The notes under the pieces are model-generated. The model worked only from the letters and a program-made list of their open reading frames with translations. It made no database searches and had not been told where the DNA came from. Shown piece after piece: positions 43,437-52,008 of a stretch of DNA of 64,000 nt. The stretch covers positions 3,959,001 to 4,023,000 of the forward strand of contig NZ_JAZHSB010000001.1 in NCBI RefSeq assembly GCF_036924715.1, in the 5' to 3' direction. A program made the translations under genes and the position numbers. Source of the stretch: Bradyrhizobium sp. AZCC 1721 (GTDB lineage: Bacteria > Pseudomonadota > Alphaproteobacteria > Rhizobiales > Xanthobacteraceae). The first letter of the stretch is position 1; every line of letters starts with the position of its first letter.

Positions 43437-43490
43437 TTTGAGCATAATCGTTTCGGAAAACCGGTTTCCACTTTTCCGGATCATGCTCTA
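43437..43490. repeat. Rhizobial repeat with AAAACCGGTTTCCACTTTTCC core, between pdhA and pdhB
   Basis: TTGAGCATAATCG...GATCATGCTCTA forms an outer inverted pair; the core reads TTTCGGAAAACCGGTTTCCA. This sequence style is familiar from many rhizobial intergenic regions. It sits inside the pdh operon. Confidence 0.65.
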
Positions 43491-43510
43491 GTTCTGCGCG
43501 TGGTTTGAAT

Positions 43511-44533
43511 TCAGCGGTAGACGTCGGTCCAGAGCTCGGACGGATCGGGCTCGGGATCGCGCTGGGCGAAATCGGCGGATGCGTTGACGATCTCGCGAAC
43601 CTCGGCGTCGATCGCCTTCAACTCCTGCTCGCTGACCTTGGCGGCCAGCAGGCGGTTGCGCACCTGCTCGATCGGGTCCTGGTCGGTGCGGATTTTTTCG
43701 ACCTCTTCGCGGGTCCGGTATTTCGCAGGGTCGGACATCGAGTGGCCGCGGTAGCGGTAGGTCTGCATTTCCAGGATGAACGGCCCCTTGCCAGCGCGGC
43801 ACCAGGCCACCGCCTCGTCGCCGGCGGCCTTCACGGCGCGGACGTCCATGCCGTCGACCTGCTGGCCCGGAATGTTGAAGGAGGCGCCGCGCTTGGAAAA
43901 ATCGGTCAGGGCGGAGGAGCGCGTCACCGACGTGCCCATGGCGTAGCGGTTGTTCTCGATCACATAGATCACCGGGAGCTTCCACAGCTCCGCCATATTA
44001 AAACTCTCGTAGACCTGGCCCTGGTTGGACGCGCCGTCGCCGAAATAGGCGACGCTGACGAAATCATTGCCGCGATAACGATTGGCGAAAGCAAGGCCGG
44101 TCCCGAGCGAAACCTGGGCGCCGACGATGCCGTGGCCGCCGTAGAAATTCTTCTCCATGCTGAACATGTGCATGGAGCCGCCTTTGCCCTTGGAGTAGCC
44201 GCCGCGGCGGCCGGTGAGTTCGGCCATGACGCCGTTGGCGTCCATCCCGCAGGCCAGCATGTGGCCGTGGTCACGGTATCCGGTTATGACCTGATCGCCC
44301 TTCTTCAGGGCCATCTGCATTCCGACTACCACAGCTTCCTGGCCGATATAGAGATGGCAGAAGCCGCCGATCGCACCCATGCCGTAGAGCTGGCCGGCCT
44401 TTTCCTCGAAGCGGCGGATCAAGAGCATGTCCCGCAGCGCGGCCAGTTCCTGCGCCTTGGTGAATTCCGGTGGGGACCCGTTTGCCTTCTCCTGCCCTGA
44501 TTCTTTCGCGACGCTTTTCTTGGGTGCAGCCAT
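43511..44533 (-). CDS. pdhA: Pyruvate dehydrogenase E1 alpha
   Basis: 340 aa. The thiamine diphosphate motif is GDGASNQGQVYESFNMAELWKLPVIYVIENN, in line with the GDG-x(26-30)-NN rule. Other segments are GGFCHLYIGQEAVVVGM and the phosphorylation-type loop RYRGHSMSDPAKYR. The N-terminus is Lys/Ala-rich. With E1-beta it decarboxylates pyruvate. First gene of pdhA-pdhB-DUF5076-pdhC. Confidence 0.97.
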   Translation of the reverse strand: MAAPKKSVAKESGQEKANGSPPEFTKAQELAALRDMLLIRRFEEKAGQLYGMGAIGGFCHLYIGQEAVVVGMQMALKKGDQVITGYRDHGHMLACGMDANGVMAELTGRRGGYSKGKGGSMHMFSMEKNFYGGHGIVGAQVSLGTGLAFANRYRGNDFVSVAYFGDGASNQGQVYESFNMAELWKLPVIYVIENNRYAMGTSVTRSSALTDFSKRGASFNIPGQQVDGMDVRAVKAAGDEAVAWCRAGKGPFILEMQTYRYRGHSMSDPAKYRTREEVEKIRTDQDPIEQVRNRLLAAKVSEQELKAIDAEVREIVNASADFAQRDPEPDPSELWTDVYR

Positions 44534-44747
44534 GGCAATTCCGGGTGAAAGAGAGACGGATCAGCCCTCTCTATCCCAACTCAAACCGCCGTGAAAGGAT
44601 TGCGTGCGCTGGAGAAAATATTGCTATACCGCAGTGCAATGTGGCCTGCGACATTTTCGAAATTGATTTCGCGATTTTTTGAAATTTGCGGACTGACACG
44701 CCGGCATCGTCCCCATGACGGCCGTGTTCGTCACATCGGTTTGAAAA

Positions 44748-45065
44748 TCAGTTCGGCTTGACGATCCGGATCAGATCGCGCGGATTGGCGTAGTCGAGCT
44801 GGAAGCGCGCGCGCTCATCCAGCATGTCGGGATCGACCCGGTCGGACCGCAGCAGCGATACTCGCTGCTCGCCCTCTGCCCGCTCCCGCTTCAGCCGCGC
44901 CAATTCCGAAGTCAGGGCAATGATTTCCTGATCGAGCTCCTGGCGCGCGTTCAAGCCGTATTTGCCGGTGTAAGCGTTGACGCCGAAATAGCCGACCATC
45001 ATCGCCGCCACCGTATAGAGGGCGAGCCCGGTCAGGATGGATTTCAATCGGGTGCGGGAGACCAT
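44748..45065 (-). CDS. ftsB: FtsB/DivIC-family septum formation initiator
   Basis: 105 aa. One membrane helix (ILTGLALYTVAAMMVGYFGVNAY) is followed by a periplasmic coiled coil (QELDQEIIALTSELARLKRERAEGEQRVSLL). The family ending has DMLDERARFQLDYANPRDLI. The ATG at 45065 gives the usual size; the frame extends upstream into a repeat. It lies between pdhA and the reductase/eno genes, the standard position in this group. It belongs to the FtsQLB-like division complex. Confidence 0.9.
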   Translation of the reverse strand: MVSRTRLKSILTGLALYTVAAMMVGYFGVNAYTGKYGLNARQELDQEIIALTSELARLKRERAEGEQRVSLLRSDRVDPDMLDERARFQLDYANPRDLIRIVKPN

Positions 45066-45128
45066 GCCGTGAAGATGCGACGGCTGGGTTAATGGAATGC
45101 TAAGGCGGCGAGCACGAATGTCACCGCC

Positions 45129-45212
45129 GTCATTGCGAGGAGCGAAAGCGACGAAGCAATCCACCTATCCGCTATGCTGCACTATGGATTGCTTCGCTGC
45201 GCTCGCAATGAC
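45129..45212. repeat. Palindromic repeat (CATTGCGAGG...GAAGCAATCC family), copy 3
   Basis: GTCATTGCGAGGAGCGAAAGCGACGAAGCAATCC pairs with GGATTGCTTCGCTGCGCTCGCAATGAC, in the spacer between ftsB and the FMN reductase gene. The arms are almost the same as in copy 2. Confidence 0.88.
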
Positions 45213-45225
45213 GGGGAAGGAGCTG

Positions 45226-45783
45226 TTACCCGTTCTGCTTCTCGACGAATGCCGCAAACGCGTTGATGTATTGCTGCAACACCTTCTGCACCGCTTCCTT
45301 CACGAGCTCGCCCTTCTCGTTAAAAGCGTCGCCGATGCCGTTGAGGTAGATTTCGGGCTGGCCGAGGATCGGGCCGGAAATGCCGGGCAGGATGTTCTGT
45401 AAATGCTTGGCGGCGCTGACGCCGCCGAGCGCGCCGGGCGAGTTGCTGACGATGCCGGTCGGCTTGCCGAGGAACGAGCTCTTGCCATAGGGGCGCGACC
45501 CGACGTCGATCGCGTTCTTCAACACGCCCGGGATCGAGCGGTTATATTCGGGCGTCACGAACAGCACGCCGTTCGACTTCTGCAGCTTTTCGCGAAACGC
45601 CAGCCAGTCAGCCGGCGGTGCTGCTTCCAGATCCTGGTTGAAGAAGGAAATTTCATGCAGCGTGGTGACGTCCAGCTTGAGCGAAGCCGGCGCCAGCTTG
45701 GCGAGCGCATTGGCGACCTTGAGCGAAAAGCTCTCCTTGCGGAGAGAACCGACGATCGTGACGATGGTGTAATAGGTGGCCAT
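45226..45783 (-). CDS. NADPH-dependent FMN reductase (chromate/quinone-reductase-like)
   Basis: 185 aa flavodoxin-fold enzyme. The phosphate loop GSLRKESFSLKVANAL is at about 12-27, and the flavin-binding segment FVTPEYNRSIPGVLKNAIDVGSR follows at about 75-97. The SSFLGKPTGIVSNSPGALGG loop completes the site. Relatives reduce FMN, quinones or chromate; the substrate cannot be fixed by sequence. It is followed by the palindromic repeat and ftsB. Confidence 0.9.
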   Translation of the reverse strand: MATYYTIVTIVGSLRKESFSLKVANALAKLAPASLKLDVTTLHEISFFNQDLEAAPPADWLAFREKLQKSNGVLFVTPEYNRSIPGVLKNAIDVGSRPYGKSSFLGKPTGIVSNSPGALGGVSAAKHLQNILPGISGPILGQPEIYLNGIGDAFNEKGELVKEAVQKVLQQYINAFAAFVEKQNG

Positions 45784-45934
45784 TGAATTCCCCTTTTGAA
45801 GCGAAAGCGCCAGCGCTCCCTTACGCCAGATCAGCGGAAAGATGCAAGTGCATCAACTTATCTTTACGGCTGCCTCGGCATGCAAAAACAGGCCGCCTGA
45901 AAGGCAGCCTGTTCGCGGCGATAGAAGCGCGCGC

Positions 45935-47077
45935 TCATCCCTTGTTCGGATTGATCAGGAATTTCTCGCCGGTGGAGCGCTTGTTGTAGATGGCGATGTT
46001 GGAAAGCTGCAGCGTCTCCTGCAGCGACACTACCTGCGTGTAGTGGCTGGCAAAGGTGGTCTTGAGCTCGGACGCGACACGCTGGCGCAGCCGGCCGATT
46101 TCGGCGGGGCCGATCTTTTGCAGGAACGGCGTCAAGAGCCAGCCGCCGACGCCCCAGGTCAGGCCGAATGTACGGCTGAGCTCGGTCGGACGGTTATCGA
46201 GGCTGCCGTAGATATAGACCTGCTTGTACACGTTCGAGCCGTAGCGGCTGTATTCCTTGGCGGTCTTGTTGGCCGCGATTTCCATGCAGGTGAGAATCTG
46301 GCTTGCCAGCTTCCCGCCGCCGATCGCATCGAACGCAATGGTGGCGCCGGTTTCCGCCAGCGCGTTGGTCAGGTCGTCCATGAACGTGTCTGCGGTGGAA
46401 TCGACGACATATTTGGCGCCGATGTTGTGCAGGATGTCGGCCTGCTCCTTGCTGCGGACGATATTGACGAGGCCGATGCCGTCCTTGATGCAGATCTTGT
46501 TGAGCATCTGCCCGAGATTGGAGGCAGCCGCGGTGTGCACCAGCGCCTTGTGGTTCTCGCGCCGCATCGTCTCGGTCATCCCGAGCGCGGTCAAGGGATT
46601 GACGAACCATGATGCACCGTCGGCCGGCGTTGTGCCTGACGGCAGCTCCATGACGTCCCTGACCTTGATGGTGCGATACTGCGTGTACATCGCGCCGCCG
46701 ATCATCGAGACCGCCTTGCCCATCAGCGCTTTCGCGGCGTCCGAAGACCCGGTCCTGATCACCACGCCGGCACCTTCATTGCCGACGGGGAGCGACTGGT
46801 CGAGCCGCGCCGCCATCATCCGCATCGCGGCTTCCGGCATCTTCGCGGTGATGACAGGCGCGTCCGCGCTGCCGGATTCCTCGGCGGTCGACATGTCGGC
46901 CGGACCGATCAAGAGCCCGAGATCGGAGGGATTGATCGGGGTCGCCTCGACACGGACCACGACTTCGTCGTCGGCCGGCTCGGGCGTCGGGACATCGACC
47001 AGCGACAGTTCGAGTTCGCCACTCTTCTTGAGCAGCGAACGCAGTTGAAGCCCGCTCTTGCCGTCGCTCATCGCCAT
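45935..47077 (-). CDS. Zinc-binding-type MDR dehydrogenase/reductase
   Basis: 380 aa of the medium-chain dehydrogenase/reductase superfamily. The GroES-like N-terminal domain (VRVEATPINPSDLGLLIG, then GNEGAGVVI) is followed by a Rossmann domain. The dinucleotide loop reads AAASNLGQMLNKIC instead of the usual GxGxxG. The zinc ligands of alcohol dehydrogenases are not evident, so it is closer to quinone-oxidoreductase-like members. It lies just downstream of eno on the same strand. Substrate unknown. Confidence 0.85.
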   Translation of the reverse strand: MAMSDGKSGLQLRSLLKKSGELELSLVDVPTPEPADDEVVVRVEATPINPSDLGLLIGPADMSTAEESGSADAPVITAKMPEAAMRMMAARLDQSLPVGNEGAGVVIRTGSSDAAKALMGKAVSMIGGAMYTQYRTIKVRDVMELPSGTTPADGASWFVNPLTALGMTETMRRENHKALVHTAAASNLGQMLNKICIKDGIGLVNIVRSKEQADILHNIGAKYVVDSTADTFMDDLTNALAETGATIAFDAIGGGKLASQILTCMEIAANKTAKEYSRYGSNVYKQVYIYGSLDNRPTELSRTFGLTWGVGGWLLTPFLQKIGPAEIGRLRQRVASELKTTFASHYTQVVSLQETLQLSNIAIYNKRSTGEKFLINPNKG

Positions 47078-47119
47078 CCCTCCCCCTGGTGTTCCGTCCT
47101 ATCTGGTTGCGCCGATGCG

Positions 47120-48403
47120 TTATGCCAAGGCCTTCAGCGCCGATTTGCCGGCATATTTTGCCTGATTGCCGAGTTGCTGCTCGATGCGCAGGAGCTGGTT
47201 GTACTTGGCGGTGCGATCGGAGCGCGCCAATGATCCGGTTTTGATCTGGCCGCAATTGGTGGCGACCGCGAGATCGGCGATGGTGGAATCTTCCGTCTCG
47301 CCGGAACGGTGCGACATCACGGAAGTGTAGCCGTATTTGTGCGCCAGCTCGACGGCGGCGAGCGTCTCCGTCAGTGTGCCGATCTGGTTGACCTTGATCA
47401 GGATCGAATTGGCGCGGCCGTTCTTGATGCCGTCGGCAAGGCGGGTGACGTTGGTGACGAACAGGTCGTCGCCGACGAGCTGGCACTTCTTGCCGATCAG
47501 GTCGGTCAATTCCTTCCAGCCGTCCATGTCATCCTCTGACATGCCGTCCTCGATCGTGACGATCGGATAACGCGAGACGAGATCGGCGAGATATTTTGCC
47601 TGCTCGGAACGCGAGCGGGTCTTGTTCTCGCCGCCGTAGACGTAACTGCCGTCCTTGAAGAACTCGGTGGCCGCGCAGTCGAGGCCGAGCATCACATCGC
47701 TGCCCGCCTTGTAGCCGGCCTTGCCGATCGCGCTCACCACGAACTCGAGGGCTGCGTCCGCCGACGGCAGGTTCGGCGCAAAGCCGCCCTCGTCACCGAC
47801 ATTGGTGTTATGGCCGGCCTTCTTCAGTTCGCTGCGCAGCGTATGGAAGATTTCCGAGCCGCAGCGCAGTGCCTCGGCGAAGCTCGCGGCGCCCACGGGA
47901 AGGATCATGAATTCCTGGAAATCGATTGGGTTGTCGGCGTGCGCGCCGCCATTGATGATGTTCATCATCGGCACCGGCAGCGTCCGCGCCGAGGTGCCGC
48001 CGACGTAACGATAGAGCGGCATGTCGAAGGATTCGGCCGCTGCCTTGGCGCAGGCCAGCGAGACGCCGAGGATGGCATTGGCGCCGAGCCGGCTCTTGTT
48101 CGGCGTGCCGTCGAGATCGATCATGATCTGATCGATGTGGACCTGGTCCTCGACGGCCTGATCGCTCAGCGCCTCGAAGATTTCGCCGTTAACGGCTTCC
48201 ACCGCCTTTTGCACGCCCTTGCCGAGATAGCGCTGCTTGTCGCCGTCTCGCAGTTCGACCGCCTCATGGGCTCCGGTGGACGCACCGGAGGGAACAGCCG
48301 CGCGGCCGATCGAGCCGTCTTCCAGCACCACATCGACTTCAACGGTGGGATTGCCACGGCTATCGAGAATTTCACGGCCAATGATGTCGACGATGGCGGT
48401 CAT
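47120..48403 (-). CDS. eno: Enolase
   Basis: 427 aa, full length. It converts 2-phosphoglycerate to phosphoenolpyruvate. Segments visible are MTAIVDIIGREILDSRGNPTVEVDV at the start, GASTGAHEAVELRDGD, the metal ligands in VTIEDGMSEDD, the catalytic lysine in SILIKVNQIGTLTET and SHRSGETEDSTIADLAV. It begins the minus-strand run eno, MDR enzyme, FMN reductase, ftsB, pdh. Confidence 0.98.
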   Translation of the reverse strand: MTAIVDIIGREILDSRGNPTVEVDVVLEDGSIGRAAVPSGASTGAHEAVELRDGDKQRYLGKGVQKAVEAVNGEIFEALSDQAVEDQVHIDQIMIDLDGTPNKSRLGANAILGVSLACAKAAAESFDMPLYRYVGGTSARTLPVPMMNIINGGAHADNPIDFQEFMILPVGAASFAEALRCGSEIFHTLRSELKKAGHNTNVGDEGGFAPNLPSADAALEFVVSAIGKAGYKAGSDVMLGLDCAATEFFKDGSYVYGGENKTRSRSEQAKYLADLVSRYPIVTIEDGMSEDDMDGWKELTDLIGKKCQLVGDDLFVTNVTRLADGIKNGRANSILIKVNQIGTLTETLAAVELAHKYGYTSVMSHRSGETEDSTIADLAVATNCGQIKTGSLARSDRTAKYNQLLRIEQQLGNQAKYAGKSALKALA

Positions 48404-48581
48404 GTCTTAAACTTTCCTGGGAATGGGTGGTCCGGTTTCGGGGGCGGTCTTACACGGGGAGCAAGCAAATGTGAACGCTTGAGGAATGGCCTTTTCCGGA
48501 CGGCACCGCCTGGTCAGGATAAACTGCTCCAGAGTTGATATCGGCGTCCAAACCTTCACGTTCACAAGCAGGGGTAACGCA

Positions 48582-49568
48582 ATGAACCGCCGTCAGTTTC
48601 TTAAAAGCACCACTGCTGGAATTTTCGCTGCCCCCGCCCTTCTGCGCGCGGCTGCCGCGCAGGAAGGCCCGTTCCCGGTCAAATATTATCCGATCGACGC
48701 CGGCGTCGGCCTGCACGACGTCACGCCCGCGCGCGATGGCGCGATCTGGTTCACCGGTCAGCGCAATGGAACGTTGGGGCGATTAGACCCACGGGACGGC
48801 GCCTTCAAATTAATCAATCTCGGCAAGGGCGCATCGCCGCATGGCGTCGTGATCGGCCCCGACGGCGCGCCGTGGGTGACCGAGGGCGGACAGAACGCGA
48901 TTGCGCGCGTCGACCCGGACGACCACAAGGTGACGCTGTTCCGTCTGCCCGAAAAGGAGGCCTACGCCAACCTCAACACCGGTGTGTTCGACAAGAGCGG
49001 CATCTACTGGTTCACCGGCCAGTCCGGCATCTATGGCCGGCTCGATCCGAAATCGGGCGAAATGACCGTGTTCAAGGCGCCGCGCGGCGTCGGTCCTTAC
49101 GGGATCACGGTCACCCCGAAGGGCGAGATCTGGTACGCCTCACTCGCCGGCAATCACATTGCAAAGATCGATCTGGCGAGCGGCCAGGCGACCATCGTCG
49201 AACCGTCAACGCCAAAGCAGGGCGCGCGGCGGGTGTGGTCGGACTCCAAGAGCCGGATCTGGGTCAGCGAATGGAACAGCGGCCAAGTGTCGGTGCACGA
49301 TCCCGCCGACGGCTCCTGGAAGGCCTGGAAGCTGCCCGGGAGCAATCCGCGGGCGTATGCCGTCTATGTCGACGACAAGGACAAGGTCTGGCTCACCGAT
49401 TTCGGCGCCAATGCCATCGTGCGCTTCGATCCCGTAACGGAAAAATTCAACGCCTTCCCGAGCGACAAATCGGGTGCGAATGTGCGCCAGCTCGACGGCC
49501 GGCCCGGCGAGACCTGGGGCGCTGAATCCGGCAATGGCCGGGTGGTCGTGATACAGACGGCCCCGTGA
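48582..49568 (+). CDS. Tat-exported beta-propeller (virginiamycin B lyase-like)
   Basis: 328 aa. The twin-arginine signal MNRRQFLKST leads to a cleavable AAPALLRAAAAQ segment. The mature part is a repetitive propeller with blades ending in WFTGQRNGTLGRLDP, WVTEGGQNAIARVDP, WFTGQSGIYGRLDP, WYASLAGNHIAKIDL and WLTDFGANAIVRFDP, in the style of Vgb/SMP-30 proteins. The start follows AGGGG. It overlaps the cytochrome c gene by 4 bases (GTGA), so the two are coupled and both act in the periplasm. Lyase activity is not shown by sequence. Confidence 0.9.
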   Translation: MNRRQFLKSTTAGIFAAPALLRAAAAQEGPFPVKYYPIDAGVGLHDVTPARDGAIWFTGQRNGTLGRLDPRDGAFKLINLGKGASPHGVVIGPDGAPWVTEGGQNAIARVDPDDHKVTLFRLPEKEAYANLNTGVFDKSGIYWFTGQSGIYGRLDPKSGEMTVFKAPRGVGPYGITVTPKGEIWYASLAGNHIAKIDLASGQATIVEPSTPKQGARRVWSDSKSRIWVSEWNSGQVSVHDPADGSWKAWKLPGSNPRAYAVYVDDKDKVWLTDFGANAIVRFDPVTEKFNAFPSDKSGANVRQLDGRPGETWGAESGNGRVVVIQTAP

Positions 49569-49936
49569 GGCGCTTCGTCGTCCTGTCGCTGTTACCCCTT
49601 CTCCTGCCCGCTCCCGCCACCGCGGAAGACGGCGCGCGGGCGTTCGCGCCCTGCCGCGCCTGCCATAGCCTCGATCCCGCGGAGCGCGGCCTGCCCGGTC
49701 CCAACCTGTCGGGTGTGATCAGACGCCCTGTCGGCAGCGACGCCGGATTCGACTATTCGCCGGTGCTGCGCAAGGCGCGCGACGATGGATTGCGCTGGGA
49801 CGTGAAGCGGCTGGAAGCCTTCCTCGCCGATCCCGCCGCAATGTTTCCGGGATTGTGGATGTCGATGCGCGGGATCGAGGACGCCGCCGAACGGCAGGCG
49901 CTGGTGCGGTTTCTTGGCGACCCAGCCTCGCGCTGA
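49565..49936 (+). CDS. Periplasmic c-type cytochrome
   Basis: 123 aa. The signal peptide (MRRFVVLSLLPLLLPAPATA) is followed by the haem-binding CRACH at 30-34 and a distal Met in FPGLWMSM (Met99 or Met101). It looks like a mono-haem class I cytochrome. It starts at a GTG overlapping the stop of the propeller gene. An electron-transfer partnership with the propeller protein is inferred from the coupling. Confidence 0.9.
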   Translation: MRRFVVLSLLPLLLPAPATAEDGARAFAPCRACHSLDPAERGLPGPNLSGVIRRPVGSDAGFDYSPVLRKARDDGLRWDVKRLEAFLADPAAMFPGLWMSMRGIEDAAERQALVRFLGDPASR

Positions 49937-49989
49937 CGGTTGACGATCACCCCTGCAGCGTTCATGTCAGCGCTCGCAACAGGACGATC

Positions 49990-50457
49990 ATGATGGCCAA
50001 GAAATCATTGCCCACATCATTGCAGCTCGGCCGCGCCGTGGAATGGCCTGATAGCCCGGAAAAGGCGCAGCTCGACCGCGTGCCCAATCCGCAAGCCGGC
50101 ACCAATTATCTGGTTCGCTTCACCGCACCGGAGTTCACTTCGATCTGCCCGGTGACGGGTCAGCCGGATTTCGCGCATCTTGTGATCGACTATGTGCCGG
50201 GACAATGGCTGCTGGAATCCAAATCGCTAAAGCTCTATGTCGCGAGCTTTCGCAATCACGGCGCCTTCCACGAGGATTGCACGGTCATGATCGGCAAGCG
50301 GATCACGGCCGAGATCAAGCCGAGATGGCTGCGCATTGGCGGCTACTGGTATCCGCGCGGCGGCATCCCAATCGACGTGTTCTGGCAGACGGGCAAGCTG
50401 CCCAAGGATGTGTGGGTGCCCGATCAGGGCGTCGCGCCCTATCGCGGGCGGGGGTAG
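49990..50457 (+). CDS. queF: NADPH-dependent 7-cyano-7-deazaguanine reductase QueF
   Basis: 155 aa, the short QueF type. It reduces preQ0 to preQ1 in queuosine synthesis. Cys53 (TSICPVTGQPDFAHL) forms the thioimide and Asp60 is the acid; the QueF motif ESKSLKLY is at 76-83. Start at 49990 (MMAKKS), with GGA about 8 bases before it. The final 219 bases, from Val84 onward, recur at 51628-51846 with about 94.5% identity, on the far side of an FkbM gene. Confidence 0.95.
   Translation: MMAKKSLPTSLQLGRAVEWPDSPEKAQLDRVPNPQAGTNYLVRFTAPEFTSICPVTGQPDFAHLVIDYVPGQWLLESKSLKLYVASFRNHGAFHEDCTVMIGKRITAEIKPRWLRIGGYWYPRGGIPIDVFWQTGKLPKDVWVPDQGVAPYRGRG
50239..50457 (+). repeat. Left copy of the 219-bp direct repeat (queF 3' end)
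   Basis: It spans from GTCGCGAGCTTTCGCAATC to the queF stop. Aligned by eye with 51628-51846 it has 12 differences in 219 bases and no gaps. All but one of them are silent; the exception changes Arg to Lys. Confidence 0.93.
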
Positions 50458-50698
50458 GCACGCCAAGCGTCCGGGCATGGCTTGAACGCCTTCCGCTGCG
50501 CGCGCGGAATTTTCAGAAGACGCTTCTAGTGAGGCTCAATTGAGAAATAAACGGCCGCGACAATGATGATTGCATACATCGCAGGCGCAGAAAATTCACG
50601 GCTGAGAAAAAAACTCTCGAACGATTGACGCCACAGATTAGTCAACTGCCAGCCACAGATCGTCCGCATGTTCGCGACATCACGTTCGCGAGGCCGCC

Positions 50699-51580
50699 AT
50701 GATTGCTCGGAAGACCGCCCGCTTCCTCCTGAAATATGCATCGAGCGATCCGCTCAGGCTTGCCGATATCGTACAGCGCCGCGCGATCGAGCAGTTCAGA
50801 ACGCCGCCGACGGGCCTCGTGACCACGCGCTTCAATGGCGTGCATTACGAGATCGACATGTCATTGCATCGGCTGATGAAGAAGTACTTTTTCCATACCC
50901 ACGAAATGTTTCTCGAACGCATCTTCAAGCGCTACCTGGCTCCTGGCAATATCTTCGTCGATATCGGCGCCAATTGCGGCTACTGGTCGGCCTATAGCTT
51001 GTCGCTCGTGGGCCAGAGCGGCGAGGTGCACGCCTTCGAGCCGGTGCCGCAATATTTCACCTTTGTCCGACGGCTCGCGGAGCTCAATCCCGGTTATCGG
51101 ATCGTCGCCAATCAGGTTGCCTGCGGCGCGCGGCTTGGCGCCCTCACGATGGCCGTCGTCGCGCCACGCGTGGAGAATTTCGACAATTACGATATCAACA
51201 TCGGGTCGAGTTCACTTGCTACCGGCTTCCTCGAACACGCCAGCGAGCTCACGGAAAATATGACCGTTGAGGTTATCGCCCTCGATAGTTATGTACGCGA
51301 GTGGAAAATCGATCTCGATCGCGTCAGCCTTATCAAGATCGACGTCGAAGGTTTCGAGGCTGAGGTCTTCGACGGCATGCAAGGCGTGCTGGCAAAGAGC
51401 GGTCGCAAAGTGCCGATCCTGTGCGAAGTCCTCACCGATCTGAATCGCCCCGAGCCGCTGGACGGCAGACGGATCATTGAACGCCTTGAGGATTGTGGCT
51501 ACCGCTGCCTCGATGCCACGAATTTGCGACCGATCGATCGTAATGCGCTTGGTTTTGAAGAGAACATTCTCTGCCTCTGA
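50699..51580 (+). CDS. FkbM-family SAM-dependent methyltransferase
   Basis: 293 aa. The SAM-binding motif is NIFVDIGANCGYWSAYSL, then VHAFEPVPQYF, and the FkbM signature RVSLIKIDVEGFEAEVFDGM appears near residue 205. These enzymes commonly O-methylate sugars or small secondary metabolites. It starts after GAGG at 50687-50690. It is the only gene between the two copies of the queF 3' end, and it has no neighbouring glycosyl-transferases, so it appears to be an isolated acquired gene. Confidence 0.9.
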   Translation: MIARKTARFLLKYASSDPLRLADIVQRRAIEQFRTPPTGLVTTRFNGVHYEIDMSLHRLMKKYFFHTHEMFLERIFKRYLAPGNIFVDIGANCGYWSAYSLSLVGQSGEVHAFEPVPQYFTFVRRLAELNPGYRIVANQVACGARLGALTMAVVAPRVENFDNYDINIGSSSLATGFLEHASELTENMTVEVIALDSYVREWKIDLDRVSLIKIDVEGFEAEVFDGMQGVLAKSGRKVPILCEVLTDLNRPEPLDGRRIIERLEDCGYRCLDATNLRPIDRNALGFEENILCL

Positions 51581-51627
51581 CACTCAACTATCTTTCATCA
51601 AACTTGCATCAATCCGAATTTGGCTGC

Positions 51628-51846
51628 GTCGCGAGCTTTCGCAATCACGGCGCCTTCCACGAGGATTGCACGGTTATGATCGGCAAGCGGATCACGGCCG
51701 AGATCAAGCCGAAATGGCTTCGCATCGGCGGCTACTGGTATCCGCGCGGCGGCATCCCGATCGACGTGTTCTGGCAGACGGGCAAACTGCCGAAGGACGT
51801 GTGGGTGCCCGACCAGGGCGTCGCGCCCTATCGCGGGCGCGGCTAA
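51628..51846 (+). pseudogene. queF: queF 3' fragment (right copy of the direct repeat)
   Basis: It encodes VASFRNHGAFHEDCTVMIGK and onward to the QueF C-terminus, ending in GRG-stop. It lacks the N-terminal half with Cys53 and the ESKSLKLY motif, so it cannot be an active QueF. The frame is open from a TTG at 51604, but there is no good ribosome site. It is 94.5% the same as 50239-50457 and ends at the equivalent stop codon (TAA instead of TAG). Confidence 0.92.
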
Positions 51847-51866
51847 GCGCCAACCAGAAGGTGGAT

Positions 51867-51921
51867 GCGCAGCTGACCTCCGAGAACGTTTGAGCTCAAG
51901 GGGCCGAAAGGTCAGTTGCGC
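51867..51921. terminator. Inverted repeat after the queF fragment
   Basis: GCGCAGCTGACCT (51867-51879) pairs at 12 of 13 positions with AGGTCAGTTGCGC (51909-51921) across a 29-base loop. It could be the original terminator of queF before the insertion; no T-tract is seen. Confidence 0.45.
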
Positions 51922-52008
51922 TGCCACGATCCACATATCCATTCAAGCGCAGGCGCAAAAGTCGTATAGTGCATCTATTCTCTATTCTTTTTCAAAGGGA
52001 GGAAGGCC

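Noticed and set aside
50526..50669. Possible small minus-strand membrane protein ending YAIIIVAAVYFSIEPH
   Set aside because: No ribosome site and no conservation that I can recall; it is antisense to the leader of the FkbM gene.
51604..51846. 80-codon frame as an independent gene
   Set aside because: It starts with TTG without a ribosome site and lacks the QueF catalytic half; treated as a queF remnant.
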